A DNA stretch of 64,000 nucleotides, taken from the NCBI GenBank assembly GCA_025451235.1, contig JANWKT010000001.1:1-64000 (forward strand), given 5' to 3'. The notes below the pieces were generated by a model. The model was not told where the DNA came from. It made no database searches and saw only the letters and a list, made by a program, of their open reading frames with translations. Below are positions 40,441 through 47,939 of this stretch, in pieces. Each line of letters begins with the position of its first letter. The stretch's first letter is position 1. Both the position numbers and the translations under genes were made by a program. Source of the stretch: Flavobacteriales bacterium (GTDB lineage: Bacteria; Bacteroidota; Bacteroidia; CAIKAF01).

Positions 40441-40579
40441 GCAGCAGCGATTGGAGTGATAGCTCCCGGATGAGGCAGCAGCATAGCCATGTAAGCAGGG
40501 CCGAGTAGACGAAGAAATACCAGGCCCTGCCTACATTGCAGCTGCTGCCTGGCCGGGACTAAAACGGAAAGCGCTTTCC
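40441..40579. repeat. REP-like long hairpin element
   Basis: The 389-bp gap 40231-40619 contains this element. Nested arms: CCCGG/CCGGG (40465-40469, 40553-40557), AGGCAGCAGC/GCTGCTGCCT (40473-40482, 40541-40550), ATGTA/TACAT (40489-40493, 40532-40536), GCAGGGCC/GGCCCTGC (40495-40502, 40523-40530), loop of 20 bases. The flanks GATTGGAGTGATAGC and GGACTAAAACGGAAAGC are related to each other, and the right one runs into the palindrome GGAAAGCGCTTTCC (40566-40579). GC content is far above the surroundings. It resembles REP-type or small non-autonomous repeats of Bacteroidota; a structured RNA is the alternative. Confidence 0.6.
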
Positions 40580-40601
40580 ATCATTTTTAAAAAAAATGAT
40601 G
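40579..40601. terminator. AT-rich hairpin after the basic-protein operon
   Basis: CATCATTTTT, AAA, AAAAATGATG: a perfect 10-bp stem 19 bases after the stop of the last minus-strand gene. Its T and A runs could end transcription on either strand, but GC content is low. Confidence 0.45.
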
Positions 40602-40619
40602 TAGCTGCCCTAAGAAATT

Positions 40620-40901
40620 TTATCGGTGAGAATTCTTGACATTCTTCTTGGTTTGCTTCAGGTGCTTCTTCATACGCTTACGGGTAGCTTTTGTCTGAAT
40701 ATCCTGATGCCTTTTTAAAGCAGATTGGTCCGCTTTAGCCGCCTCTTTCATTCTTTTCTTCTTCTCTCTCTTGATATTTTTTTGAGAGGTAGTAGCATCC
40801 TGGGCGTATGAAGCTCCCGTATAATATGGGTTATGAAAATATTGCGAATAGCTAACGAATAAAAGGATGACCAGAGAATATAAAAATGTTGCTTTCTTCA
40901 T
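40620..40901 (-). CDS. Small secreted, very basic protein
   Basis: 93 residues. Signal peptide MKKATFLYSLVILLFVSYSQ or slightly longer, mature part Lys-rich: KNIKREKKKRMKEAAKADQ and, at the end, TRKRMKKHLKQTKKNVKNSHR. The TRKRMKKH.K.TKK block is shared with the C terminus of the next protein upstream, showing that the two are related. Last gene of a four-gene minus-strand cluster, eight bases after its neighbour. No family recognised. Predicted periplasmic or outer-surface location from the signal peptide only. Confidence 0.75.
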   Translation of the reverse strand: MKKATFLYSLVILLFVSYSQYFHNPYYTGASYAQDATTSQKNIKREKKKRMKEAAKADQSALKRHQDIQTKATRKRMKKHLKQTKKNVKNSHR

Positions 40902-40909
40902 GTCTATAA

Positions 40910-42247
40910 CTATTTAACTTTATTCTTGTTCTTAGGATGCATATTCTTCTTGATGATCTTCTTGGTCTCTTTCTTATGCTTTTTCATACGCTTCCGGGTA
41001 TCGGGATCCTGCAATTTAAGATGCCTTTTGGCTAATTTTTTCTGGGCTTTTTCGAATGACTTTCTATCTTTCTTTTCCTTTTTTAGCTGAACTTTTTTAT
41101 CTACCGAGCCTTCCACCTCCTCAATATCCTTACGCTCTTTACGTGTAAGTTTATCCCGGTATGTTTTCCGGCGGTTAATCATGTCCTTCGATTGTAATGC
41201 TGATCGTTGCTTTTGTGACATGAAAGTCTTGTTCTCTTTGCCCTGAAAGGTTTTATCAGTAGCTTTTTTATTGGTTTTTTTCTTCTGGTTCTTATCATCA
41301 GCGGATGCCGTAGACTGTTTGGCAACTTTTTTATCTGCTTTGATATCATTGTCCTCTGCACTTGCGGTAGATTCTCTGGCCTGTTTCTTATCGGCCTTTT
41401 TATCTGTATCCTCCGCACTTGCCGTAAACTCTTTTGCTTTCTTATTTATTTTTTTGTCGCTATCGATGGCGGTGGCGGTTGATTCCCTGGCCTTATTCTT
41501 ATCGGCCTTTTTATCTCCATCAACTGCAGCGGCTGTTGAACTTTTTGCCTTTTTGTTGGTTTTTTTATCGCTGTCGGCGGCGGTGGCTGTTGACTCCCTG
41601 GCCTTGTTCTTATCCGCTTTTTTATCTCCATCAACCGCAGTTGCTGTTGAGCTTTTGGCCTTTTTGTTGGTTTTTTTATCACTGTCAGCGGCGGTGGCTG
41701 TTGACTCCCTGGCTTTGTTCTTATCCGCTTTTTTATCTCCATCAACCGCGGTGGCGGTGTTTTCTCTTGCTTTCGAATTTTTATTCCTATCCGCATCTGA
41801 CGCCACAAAAGTTGAATTTTCGACTTTTTTCTTGTTCACCTTGTTGTGGTTTTCAACCGCTGCAGCGGTGTAGGATCTAGCCTGAGGATTTTTTCTTCTC
41901 TTTTCGTTTTGAGCAACAAAGGTAGAACTGATCACCTTTTTTTTATCCACTTTTTTATCGCGGTCCTCAGCAGTTGCTGTATAGTTCCTGGCAGTTTTGT
42001 TCCTTTTCCGTGTATGATCAGCTCCTGTAAAGGTAGATTTGGCAGCTTCTTTTTTGTTTCCTTTTCTATAATTATCCTCTGCTACAAAAGTGTTCAGTCT
42101 TGCTTGCTTTTTTTTTGCCGGATCAATCCTATTTACGTCTACCTTGATCCTGTCTCTGTCGCTATAACGTTTGGTCTTGATTTGGGCAAACGCCTCCACC
42201 GAGCCGAGCAAGAAAAGTGAGATCAATATGAGGAAGGTGTTCTTCAA
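40910..42247 (-). CDS. Secreted Lys-rich repeat protein
   Basis: 445 residues. Signal peptide MKNTFLILISLFLLGSVEAFAQ. About 15 repeats of 17-20 residues run from residue ~50 to ~330, pattern A(R/K)xST(A/F)xAxDxDKKxxKKx, e.g. ARESTATAADSDKKTNKK; older repeats at the N-terminal side have TF in place of TA. The C-terminal third is basic and helical (ERKDIEEVEGSVDKKVQLKK) and ends with DPDTRKRMKKHKKETKKI, shared with the smaller downstream protein. No Cys, no sorting domain, no enzyme motif. The very basic charge suggests binding to an acidic polymer (DNA, LPS, polysaccharide), which is inference. The repeat DNA is itself tandem with a 111-bp period. Confidence 0.8.
   Translation of the reverse strand: MKNTFLILISLFLLGSVEAFAQIKTKRYSDRDRIKVDVNRIDPAKKKQARLNTFVAEDNYRKGNKKEAAKSTFTGADHTRKRNKTARNYTATAEDRDKKVDKKKVISSTFVAQNEKRRKNPQARSYTAAAVENHNKVNKKKVENSTFVASDADRNKNSKARENTATAVDGDKKADKNKARESTATAADSDKKTNKKAKSSTATAVDGDKKADKNKARESTATAADSDKKTNKKAKSSTAAAVDGDKKADKNKARESTATAIDSDKKINKKAKEFTASAEDTDKKADKKQARESTASAEDNDIKADKKVAKQSTASADDKNQKKKTNKKATDKTFQGKENKTFMSQKQRSALQSKDMINRRKTYRDKLTRKERKDIEEVEGSVDKKVQLKKEKKDRKSFEKAQKKLAKRHLKLQDPDTRKRMKKHKKETKKIIKKNMHPKNKNKVK
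41440..41765. repeat. 111-bp tandem repeat inside the Lys-rich protein gene
   Basis: The landmark TTATCTCCATC ends one base after 41520, 41631 and 41742, i.e. a period of 111 bp (37 codons, two protein repeats). Copies are near identical at DNA level, so this stretch expanded recently and may vary in copy number. Confidence 0.8.
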
Positions 42248-42267
42248 TTCTTTATACGTCGATTTAA

Positions 42268-42531
42268 TTAATCAAAATAACATTTGCAAGGTGGTCTTTC
42301 TTTCAAGTTCAAACGCTGACGTCTAAATTTAAATTTGTGTTTTGCAGGGTAATTCTTATACGAATGTCTTTTCTTAATGTTTAGTTCTTCCTTCACTGCT
42401 TTAGGCTCTACCTGAAATCTTTCCTTTTTATAGCGTTTACCCATTTTACCCACATTCTGGGCATATCCGGCCAAGGGGATATATAAAAAGCAGGTAAGGG
42501 TGCATAGGATCCAAATGGCCCTATTTCTCAA
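42268..42531 (-). CDS. Small secreted basic protein
   Basis: 87 residues from TTG 42531, chosen because it gives a compact signal peptide (RNRAIWILCTLTCFLYIPLAGYAQ) and overlaps the upstream gene by only 11 bases; ATG 42570 would add 13 residues and overlap it by 50. The mature part is rich in Lys/Arg (KRYKKERFQVEPK, KFKFRRQRLNLKERPP) and ends CKCYFD. No family recognised. It lies between the M6-like protein and the repeat protein in the same cluster. Confidence 0.65.
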   Translation of the reverse strand: MRNRAIWILCTLTCFLYIPLAGYAQNVGKMGKRYKKERFQVEPKAVKEELNIKKRHSYKNYPAKHKFKFRRQRLNLKERPPCKCYFD

Positions 42532-44743
42532 TGATCCTGGCACCTGTAGATTTGATGAGTTTGCTTCCATTTTGCTTGATTAATGCGGCTCCCCGCTTTA
42601 CAATAATACGACTTTTTTTGCCCATTATGAGGGTGGAACCACTATTTAAATACAAACGGCTTCCGTTCTCTAAAATTATCTTTGCCCTTGGTTTTAACAG
42701 GATCACAGAGCCCGAAATAGCCTGAAAAACGGTGGTATCACTCAGCCATATCTGCGAGCTGTCTAATACCGGATAAGCATTGATCTGGGTAGGAGTATAA
42801 CTCCTGTCAAGTAAAACGGTTTTATTTTTTTCCACGATCAGAGAGGGTTGGGTGGTATCTTTTACATGCGGATACAGCAGGATATTGCCACACCATCTTA
42901 CATCTTTGTTAATGGTATAATCATCCCAGCGTATCCTCACTTTGATGGCCTTCTCTCCATTCACTATTTCATCTTCACTCAATAGCTCCACCGACAAGCC
43001 ATTCAAATGTATGGTCCGGTTTTCAAAGCTGCTTTTAGGATCGTTCTTTTTAAAGTAAAATCGTTTGAATTCAAAATCACTTGCATGGGTGTATACCGGC
43101 ACCGCTGCGGGATTGGTAGAAATCCCAATTTTGGTTTTGTTGGTCTTTAAAGAATAGGCATCCTCATAGTCCCCGCTTTGCTGGTATTTCCAAACAAGGC
43201 TATCTCTCACCACCTCCGAAAGGCCTGGTTGATACTTTTCCCCATTGTAGAGTTTTCCATCCCTATTGTCGTCTACATAAGCAAAAAGGTCGCTGTATCC
43301 TGTAAAAGGGTTTTCAAGACTTCCTGATTTATCGATGGGTAATGAACGGTTATTCCAGCTGCCACACCATGGTCCACCATCACTTTTCAGGTCATATCTG
43401 TATTCAAAATCGTAATTTCCTTCAGCCGTAAAGGGCAATAACCAACTCGCCAATCCATTCGGATGGCTCATCCGGGAAGTATGGATATCGCTGTTGCCCT
43501 CCTTCATATCCTTACCCACCTGTATATAACAATACATGCCCGGAACGCCATAAGGATATTTCCCATCGGCGTCATCTACACAACCCGGGTTATAATACTC
43601 ATCAAACTTCGTTTTAAGTTCCCGATATTCAATCCATAAATATTGATTCTTTACATCTCCCTCTTTTTGCCAATCAATATGTGGAAGCTTGATTCTGATC
43701 GCATCACCCGTGCTAACATGATCACGCAAGTAAAAAATACCTCCATCTGGTAAATTCTCCTGGGTAACGGTTTCGGTATTTACTTCCTGGTTTTTATCAT
43801 TATAAGCAGATATAAGAAATTTCTTTTCAGGGTTTTTCCAATTCATCATCCATCTATCCCAACCGCAAACAGCAAACATGGTAGCCACCAGTTGAGCGGT
43901 ACAGCTATAGTTATACGGAGTGGCAATAAAGGTGTGAACTCCACGCCCTCCTCCTGAATGCCAATTATTTCCTCCAAAGATCCCATGCAGGTGCTCTGCG
44001 ATGGTTATATGAAAACCTCCATAGCCTCCGCCCGAATTGTTATAAGAGGTAATGATCTGGGATCCTTTGGTATTTTTAAGTTTCCCCGTTCTGATGTTGT
44101 TGATCCCGTATCCAGAATTGTCTCCGGTATTTAACCCTGATAAAAACCTGTTGTTTCTCCAGATCACATATACCAGGTCAATATATCCATCCGGCTTCTT
44201 CAGTTTGGGCAGGCCCTCCTGCCCGACAGTCCAATTGTCAAACTGCCTCAAATGATATCCGTTTTTTGTATAGATAGTGGTATCCTTGAAGAGGGTGTCC
44301 ATGATGGAAAAAACAATTCCCACATGGGTATCACCAGGTCTGGCCATATAACATGGAACCGAAATCACCTCAGGTACATAGTCCCCGATGATCACATAAT
44401 TCCCAAAAGAGGCCTCGTGATAGTAATGTGTAATGGTGCCTTTGAAGTTTTTATCCAGAGGCACCTCAGGATCAAGGAACTGGCTTGAGTTTTTGGGTAA
44501 CCTGGTCTTGCCCGACCAATCTCTACCCCATTCCCCAGGCATATTTTCAGGCATGTTTGAAGGACAGGGACCTTTGCTAAAATCAATTTCGGCAAAAATC
44601 ACCAATGCCCGAATCGTATCCGAAGCGGGTATACTTACTCCATTGCTGATGAAATGGGTGGTTTGGCCACTTAATATTGCTGTACATACAATAAAAAAGA
44701 GGAAAACTATGTTTATCTTTGGAATATGTTTCATAGGAACCAT
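42521..44743 (-). CDS. M6-peptidase-like secreted protein with altered zinc site
   Basis: 740 residues; signal peptide within MKHIPKINIVFLFFIVCTAILSGQ (ATG 44743 or 44734). The fold markers of M6 (immune inhibitor A-like) peptidases are present: ALVIFAEIDFS near residue 45, ITHYYHEASFGNY, DGYIDLVYVIWRNN, and the zinc region ITIAEHLHGIFGG. There the HExxH signature reads AEHLH: the first His is Ala, while Glu and last His remain, so normal catalysis is doubtful. The C-terminal ~60 residues are short beta-strand repeats (KIILENGSRLYLNSGSTLIM) like a small beta-helix. No sorting domain recognised. First gene of the cluster of basic proteins; its start overlaps the divergent lipoprotein gene. Confidence 0.75.
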   Translation of the reverse strand: MVPMKHIPKINIVFLFFIVCTAILSGQTTHFISNGVSIPASDTIRALVIFAEIDFSKGPCPSNMPENMPGEWGRDWSGKTRLPKNSSQFLDPEVPLDKNFKGTITHYYHEASFGNYVIIGDYVPEVISVPCYMARPGDTHVGIVFSIMDTLFKDTTIYTKNGYHLRQFDNWTVGQEGLPKLKKPDGYIDLVYVIWRNNRFLSGLNTGDNSGYGINNIRTGKLKNTKGSQIITSYNNSGGGYGGFHITIAEHLHGIFGGNNWHSGGGRGVHTFIATPYNYSCTAQLVATMFAVCGWDRWMMNWKNPEKKFLISAYNDKNQEVNTETVTQENLPDGGIFYLRDHVSTGDAIRIKLPHIDWQKEGDVKNQYLWIEYRELKTKFDEYYNPGCVDDADGKYPYGVPGMYCYIQVGKDMKEGNSDIHTSRMSHPNGLASWLLPFTAEGNYDFEYRYDLKSDGGPWCGSWNNRSLPIDKSGSLENPFTGYSDLFAYVDDNRDGKLYNGEKYQPGLSEVVRDSLVWKYQQSGDYEDAYSLKTNKTKIGISTNPAAVPVYTHASDFEFKRFYFKKNDPKSSFENRTIHLNGLSVELLSEDEIVNGEKAIKVRIRWDDYTINKDVRWCGNILLYPHVKDTTQPSLIVEKNKTVLLDRSYTPTQINAYPVLDSSQIWLSDTTVFQAISGSVILLKPRAKIILENGSRLYLNSGSTLIMGKKSRIIVKRGAALIKQNGSKLIKSTGARIIEK

Positions 44744-45187
44744 CAGGTAAAGTTACAAATATTAGGCCTTCTTTTTGTGGCCCTTTCATTTACGGGATGT
44801 CAAAGGCAGTATCCGGTGAATATTCCATATGTGACTTTTGATTTTACGATCAATATCCTGGATCCTCAATTTGTAAATTTACAAGGTGTAGGCGGCACAG
44901 CTATCATCGACGGCGGATCGAGGGGGATCATTATTTACCGCGTTTCGATCGATCAATTTAATGCTTATGAACGGCATTGCACTTACGACAGTGAGAATGC
45001 CTGTGGTAAGGTTAGTTTCGATGGAAGCGGAATTATATTAGTTGATGACGATTGCTCGGGTGCTGGTTGTGGAAGCAAATTTAATGTAATAGATGGGTCG
45101 GTAACCAACGGTCCCGCTCAATATCCCCTCATTCAATATTCCACTCAATTCGATGGGATGGCCATGCTTCGTATTTACAATAATTAA
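44726..45187 (+). CDS. Rieske-like lipoprotein lacking the His ligands
   Basis: 153 residues. Lipobox LSFTGC with Cys25 as the lipidated residue. The rest has the layout of a Rieske domain: GGTAIIDGGSRGIIIYRV, FNAYERHCTYDSENACGKV, CSGAGCGSKFNVIDG and NGPAQYPLIQY. Normal Rieske proteins have CxH and CxxH; here these are CTY and C-G-S-K, leaving four Cys, so a 2Fe-2S Rieske centre is unlikely. The GS.F..DG...GPA..PL.Y ending is typical of a Bacteroidota Rieske-like group. Starts divergently from, and overlapping, the M6-like gene. Electron transfer is unproven. Confidence 0.7.
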   Translation: MFHRNHQVKLQILGLLFVALSFTGCQRQYPVNIPYVTFDFTINILDPQFVNLQGVGGTAIIDGGSRGIIIYRVSIDQFNAYERHCTYDSENACGKVSFDGSGIILVDDDCSGAGCGSKFNVIDGSVTNGPAQYPLIQYSTQFDGMAMLRIYNN

Positions 45188-45255
45188 TCAGATTTATTAA
45201 ATAAGGGGAGTTAATAACTAATCATCCATGTCTGAGCGTTTACAGCTCCTATTCA

Positions 45256-45263
45256 TACTTTTG
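45256..45263 (+). promoter_or_regulatory. -7 box for the small membrane protein at 45281
   Basis: TACTTTTG fits TAnnTTTG and ends 17 bases before the ATG. No clear -33. Confidence 0.5.
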
Positions 45264-45280
45264 CATATATACACAAAGAT

Positions 45281-45628
45281 ATGAAGCCTATTACCGCAGC
45301 TTTACCTATTGCCAACTGGATTTTCAGAGGTTCCATTCTCCTGTTCCTGATCCTGACGTATTATGAAAAAATTATCGTTGTTAATTTCAAGAACTTCGGA
45401 GATGTGATGTTCTTTGTCTATGTTTTAAGCGGACTTCTTCTTTTTATTGGAGGTTTCTTATCAAAACCTACTCTTTCAATTATATCTGGTGTATTGCTTT
45501 TCCTTTGTACTTTATATTTTATGGTGATTGATTTTCCAAATGAACTTACCAGGAGGCATATTTTGGGATACATGATCTATTTATGGCCCGCCGGGCTTGG
45601 ATTATACTTCGCAGGCTCCGATAATTAG
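45281..45628 (+). CDS. Small four-helix membrane protein of unknown function
   Basis: 115 residues with four hydrophobic helices (around 13-25 GSILLFLILTYY, 42-60 VMFFVYVLSGLLLFIGGF, 65-85 LSIISGVLLFLCTLYFMVI, 95-112 HILGYMIYLWPAGLGLYFA). No signature residues; DoxX-like size but not a confident match. Its 3' end overlaps the convergent amidohydrolase by four bases. Confidence 0.75.
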   Translation: MKPITAALPIANWIFRGSILLFLILTYYEKIIVVNFKNFGDVMFFVYVLSGLLLFIGGFLSKPTLSIISGVLLFLCTLYFMVIDFPNELTRRHILGYMIYLWPAGLGLYFAGSDN

Positions 45629-46809
45629 GATAATAACTGTATCGCCAGGTAAGCCATCAACCCACTTCCATGTTGCAATGCATTTTCATCGATATCAAAG
45701 GTGGAGGTATGGACCGGTGCTGTAATTCCCTTTTCTTTATTTCCCGTACCTAACCGATAAAAACAGGAAGGTATAACCTGACTATAATAGGCAAAATCCT
45801 CTGCCGTCATACGGATCTCCAGAGGCAATACATTTTCCTTCCCCAGGTATTGCTCGGCATATTTTATACAAGCCGCCGTTATTTTTTCGTCGTTCACCAG
45901 AACAGGATAACCTTTCATTATATTCAAATCATATCCGCAATGAAATTTTTCTCCTATTTTATTTGCTTCCTTCAATAACATTTCATGAACCTTGTTACGA
46001 AAAACCTCATCCAGTGTCCGCAAGGTTCCTTCCACTTTCACTTCGGCGGGAATAACATTGGTAGCACCATTTGCAATTATTTTACCAAATGCCAGCACTG
46101 CCCGACTTGTTTGAGTACTTAGTTCCTGGTGTACCCGATCGCAATTCACCATGAATTCCGCTGCTGCCATGGTGGTATAATTATATTGATGGGGCAAAGC
46201 TGCATGACCACCTTTTCCCCGGATCGTTAAATGGATCTCGTCGGTAGATGCCATATACATTCCCGACCTAAAACCTGCCTGACCGCATTCCAGTTCCGGA
46301 AAAACATGTTGACCAATGATCAACTCCGCATCAGGTTTTTTCAATCCACCTTCTTCAATCAACAATTTTGCACCACCCGGGAGTTTTTCTTCACCTGGTT
46401 GAAATATGATCTTCACCGTGCCTTCAAACTCTTCTTTTAGCTGGTGAAGAATAATGGTAGTCCCCAGCAATGAGGCAGAATGAACATCATGGCCACAGGC
46501 ATGCATGGTCCCTTTGTTTTTTGAAATGTATGAGGTAGAATTCGTTTCGGTAATGGGCAGGGCATCCATATCTGCCCTTAGGGCTATTGTTTTCTTATGA
46601 GGATTTTTACCCTCTATATGGCAAATGATTCCGGTTTTTACCCAACCTGTTTGGTAAGTTACCCCATGACTATTTAAAACATGCTGGATATAATTAGACG
46701 TATTAAATTCTTCGAAAGATAATTCGGGATTTGCATGAAGATGTCTTCGGATAGCAACTACCTCGGGAAAAATAGATGCAGAGATTTCTTTGATTTTATT
46801 CTCCAGCAT
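45625..46809 (-). CDS. M20-family amidohydrolase (N-acyl amino acid / IAA-amino acid hydrolase type)
   Basis: 394 residues from ATG 46809; a TTG frame start at 46839 would overlap the upstream permease and is not preferred. Metal site MHACGHDVH (Cys105, His107), LRADMDALPI, PGEEKLPGGAKLLIEEGG and the C-terminal MTAEDFAYYSQ are typical of the M20D group, which removes acyl groups from amino acid amides. Physiological substrate cannot be told. The ATG follows the permease stop by one base, so the two are coupled; uptake and hydrolysis of an acidic conjugate is a fair guess. Confidence 0.92.
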   Translation of the reverse strand: MLENKIKEISASIFPEVVAIRRHLHANPELSFEEFNTSNYIQHVLNSHGVTYQTGWVKTGIICHIEGKNPHKKTIALRADMDALPITETNSTSYISKNKGTMHACGHDVHSASLLGTTIILHQLKEEFEGTVKIIFQPGEEKLPGGAKLLIEEGGLKKPDAELIIGQHVFPELECGQAGFRSGMYMASTDEIHLTIRGKGGHAALPHQYNYTTMAAAEFMVNCDRVHQELSTQTSRAVLAFGKIIANGATNVIPAEVKVEGTLRTLDEVFRNKVHEMLLKEANKIGEKFHCGYDLNIMKGYPVLVNDEKITAACIKYAEQYLGKENVLPLEIRMTAEDFAYYSQVIPSCFYRLGTGNKEKGITAPVHTSTFDIDENALQHGSGLMAYLAIQLLS

Positions 46810-46810
46810 C

Positions 46811-47188
46811 TTATTTCCAAAAAAACATTTTAATAGCAACTATTACCATCAGAACTGCAAAGATCTTTTTTACAATATTCTGGTCAACGGAGAGGGCCAG
46901 ACGGGAACCAAAAAATCCTCCAACCGCAAAAAAACAGGCAATGATCAATGCATAAACAATGTTTACATGCCCTTGTTTCCAATAATTATAAACTGCAACT
47001 CCGATGCTCAAAGGGATCATCATAACAGCCAAAGAAGTTCCCTGGGCTGTTTGCTGGGTAAGGCCGATGGCAAATACCAGCATAGGTACCATGATAATAC
47101 CTCCGCCTACCCCTACCATACCGCCTAAAAAACCGGCAGCTAAACCAGTAATGGCCAGTAACAAAAATGTGCTAACATCCATTTTCAT
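46811..47188 (-). CDS. Half-size TSUP/TauE-SafE family permease
   Basis: 125 residues from ATG 47188 (MKMDVSTFLLLAITG; MDV at 47182 also possible). Four helices with the family signature GFLGGMVGVGGGIIMVPML. Most TSUP exporters are twice this length with two such repeats; short forms act as dimers. Family members move sulfite, sulfonates or organic acids. Coupled to the M20 amidohydrolase. A -7 box lies 18 bases upstream. Confidence 0.88.
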   Translation of the reverse strand: MKMDVSTFLLLAITGLAAGFLGGMVGVGGGIIMVPMLVFAIGLTQQTAQGTSLAVMMIPLSIGVAVYNYWKQGHVNIVYALIIACFFAVGGFFGSRLALSVDQNIVKKIFAVLMVIVAIKMFFWK

Positions 47189-47205
47189 AAATTTCAAACG
47201 ATGAA

Positions 47206-47213
47206 CAAAATTA
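47206..47213 (-). promoter_or_regulatory. -7 box for the permease/amidohydrolase operon
   Basis: Minus strand TAATTTTG fits TAnnTTTG, 17 bases before ATG 47188. It lies in the short divergent region shared with the MBL gene. Confidence 0.5.
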
Positions 47214-47262
47214 CAATTTATTGCCCCGTAATACTTATTTTCGGCCACAGTTTTCAGCAGAT

Positions 47263-47901
47263 ATGTTAACAGTTGATTGTTTTACCTTTAATCCCTTTTC
47301 AGAGAACACTTATCTGGTCTATAACCAGGCATTGAGTTGCGTCATTATTGATCCGGGTTGTTATACTGCAGAGGAAAAGATGCGGTTGAAAGAATATATT
47401 GCACATAAGAAGCTGGTGCCTCAATTGATATTTCTAACCCATACGCATATTGATCATGTTTTTGGATTGGCCGAGGTGAAAAAAGAATATAAGGTACCCA
47501 TTTATGGCCATCCGCTTGCTGCTAAAGGTTTAGCAACCACAGAGCTGGTAGCAAAACTGTATGGGCTTACAGTAGACCTGCCCCCAGCAATTGATATATT
47601 TATTGAGGAGGGAGAAAAAATATCGCTTGGCCCAAGTAGTCTTGATATTTTATTTTGTCCTGGTCATGCACCAGATCACCTTGTTCTATATGATCCTCAA
47701 GAAAAATTTATGATCGTGGGTGACGTGATATTTCAGCAGTCTATTGGCCGGACAGATTTGCCAGGAGGGAACTTTGATACACTCATGGATTCGATCCATC
47801 GTAAAATCTTACCACTCCCCTCAGAAACAATACTTTACCCTGGCCATGGGCCGGAAACCACTATAAAAGAGGAAATTACTAACAACCCATTTTTGAAATA
47901 A
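47263..47901 (+). CDS. Metallo-beta-lactamase-fold hydrolase, glyoxalase II-like
   Basis: 212 residues from ATG 47263; a TTG at 47221 is in frame but adds 14 residues with no homology-like features. Zinc motif THTHIDH (His60, His62, Asp64, His65), CPGHAPDHL, GDVIFQQSIGRTDLPGGN and LYPGHGPET match the small glyoxalase II / YcbL group of thioester hydrolases. Cytosolic. Followed by the LytTR regulator at 38 bases. Confidence 0.92.
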   Translation: MLTVDCFTFNPFSENTYLVYNQALSCVIIDPGCYTAEEKMRLKEYIAHKKLVPQLIFLTHTHIDHVFGLAEVKKEYKVPIYGHPLAAKGLATTELVAKLYGLTVDLPPAIDIFIEEGEKISLGPSSLDILFCPGHAPDHLVLYDPQEKFMIVGDVIFQQSIGRTDLPGGNFDTLMDSIHRKILPLPSETILYPGHGPETTIKEEITNNPFLK

Positions 47902-47903
47902 GA

Positions 47904-47929
47904 AAATTTGTCTAATTTTATACAAATTT
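47904..47929. promoter_or_regulatory. Inverted repeat before the LytTR regulator
   Basis: AAATTTGT, 10 bases, ACAAATTT: a perfect 8-bp inverted repeat ending 10 bases before ATG 47940. It may be an operator for autoregulation or a weak hairpin. It does not look like the direct-repeat LytTR sites described for AgrA/LytR regulators. Confidence 0.4.
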
Positions 47930-47939
47930 CACTTGACGC

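Noticed and set aside
40441-40579. CRISPR or tRNA-like structure
   Set aside because: No spaced direct repeats and no cloverleaf; the pairing is a single long hairpin.
41271-41873. A 200-codon plus-strand frame rich in Leu/Ala/Ser
   Set aside because: Antisense to the Lys-rich repeats; hydrophobic repeats arise from reading the complement of AAA/GAC-rich codons.
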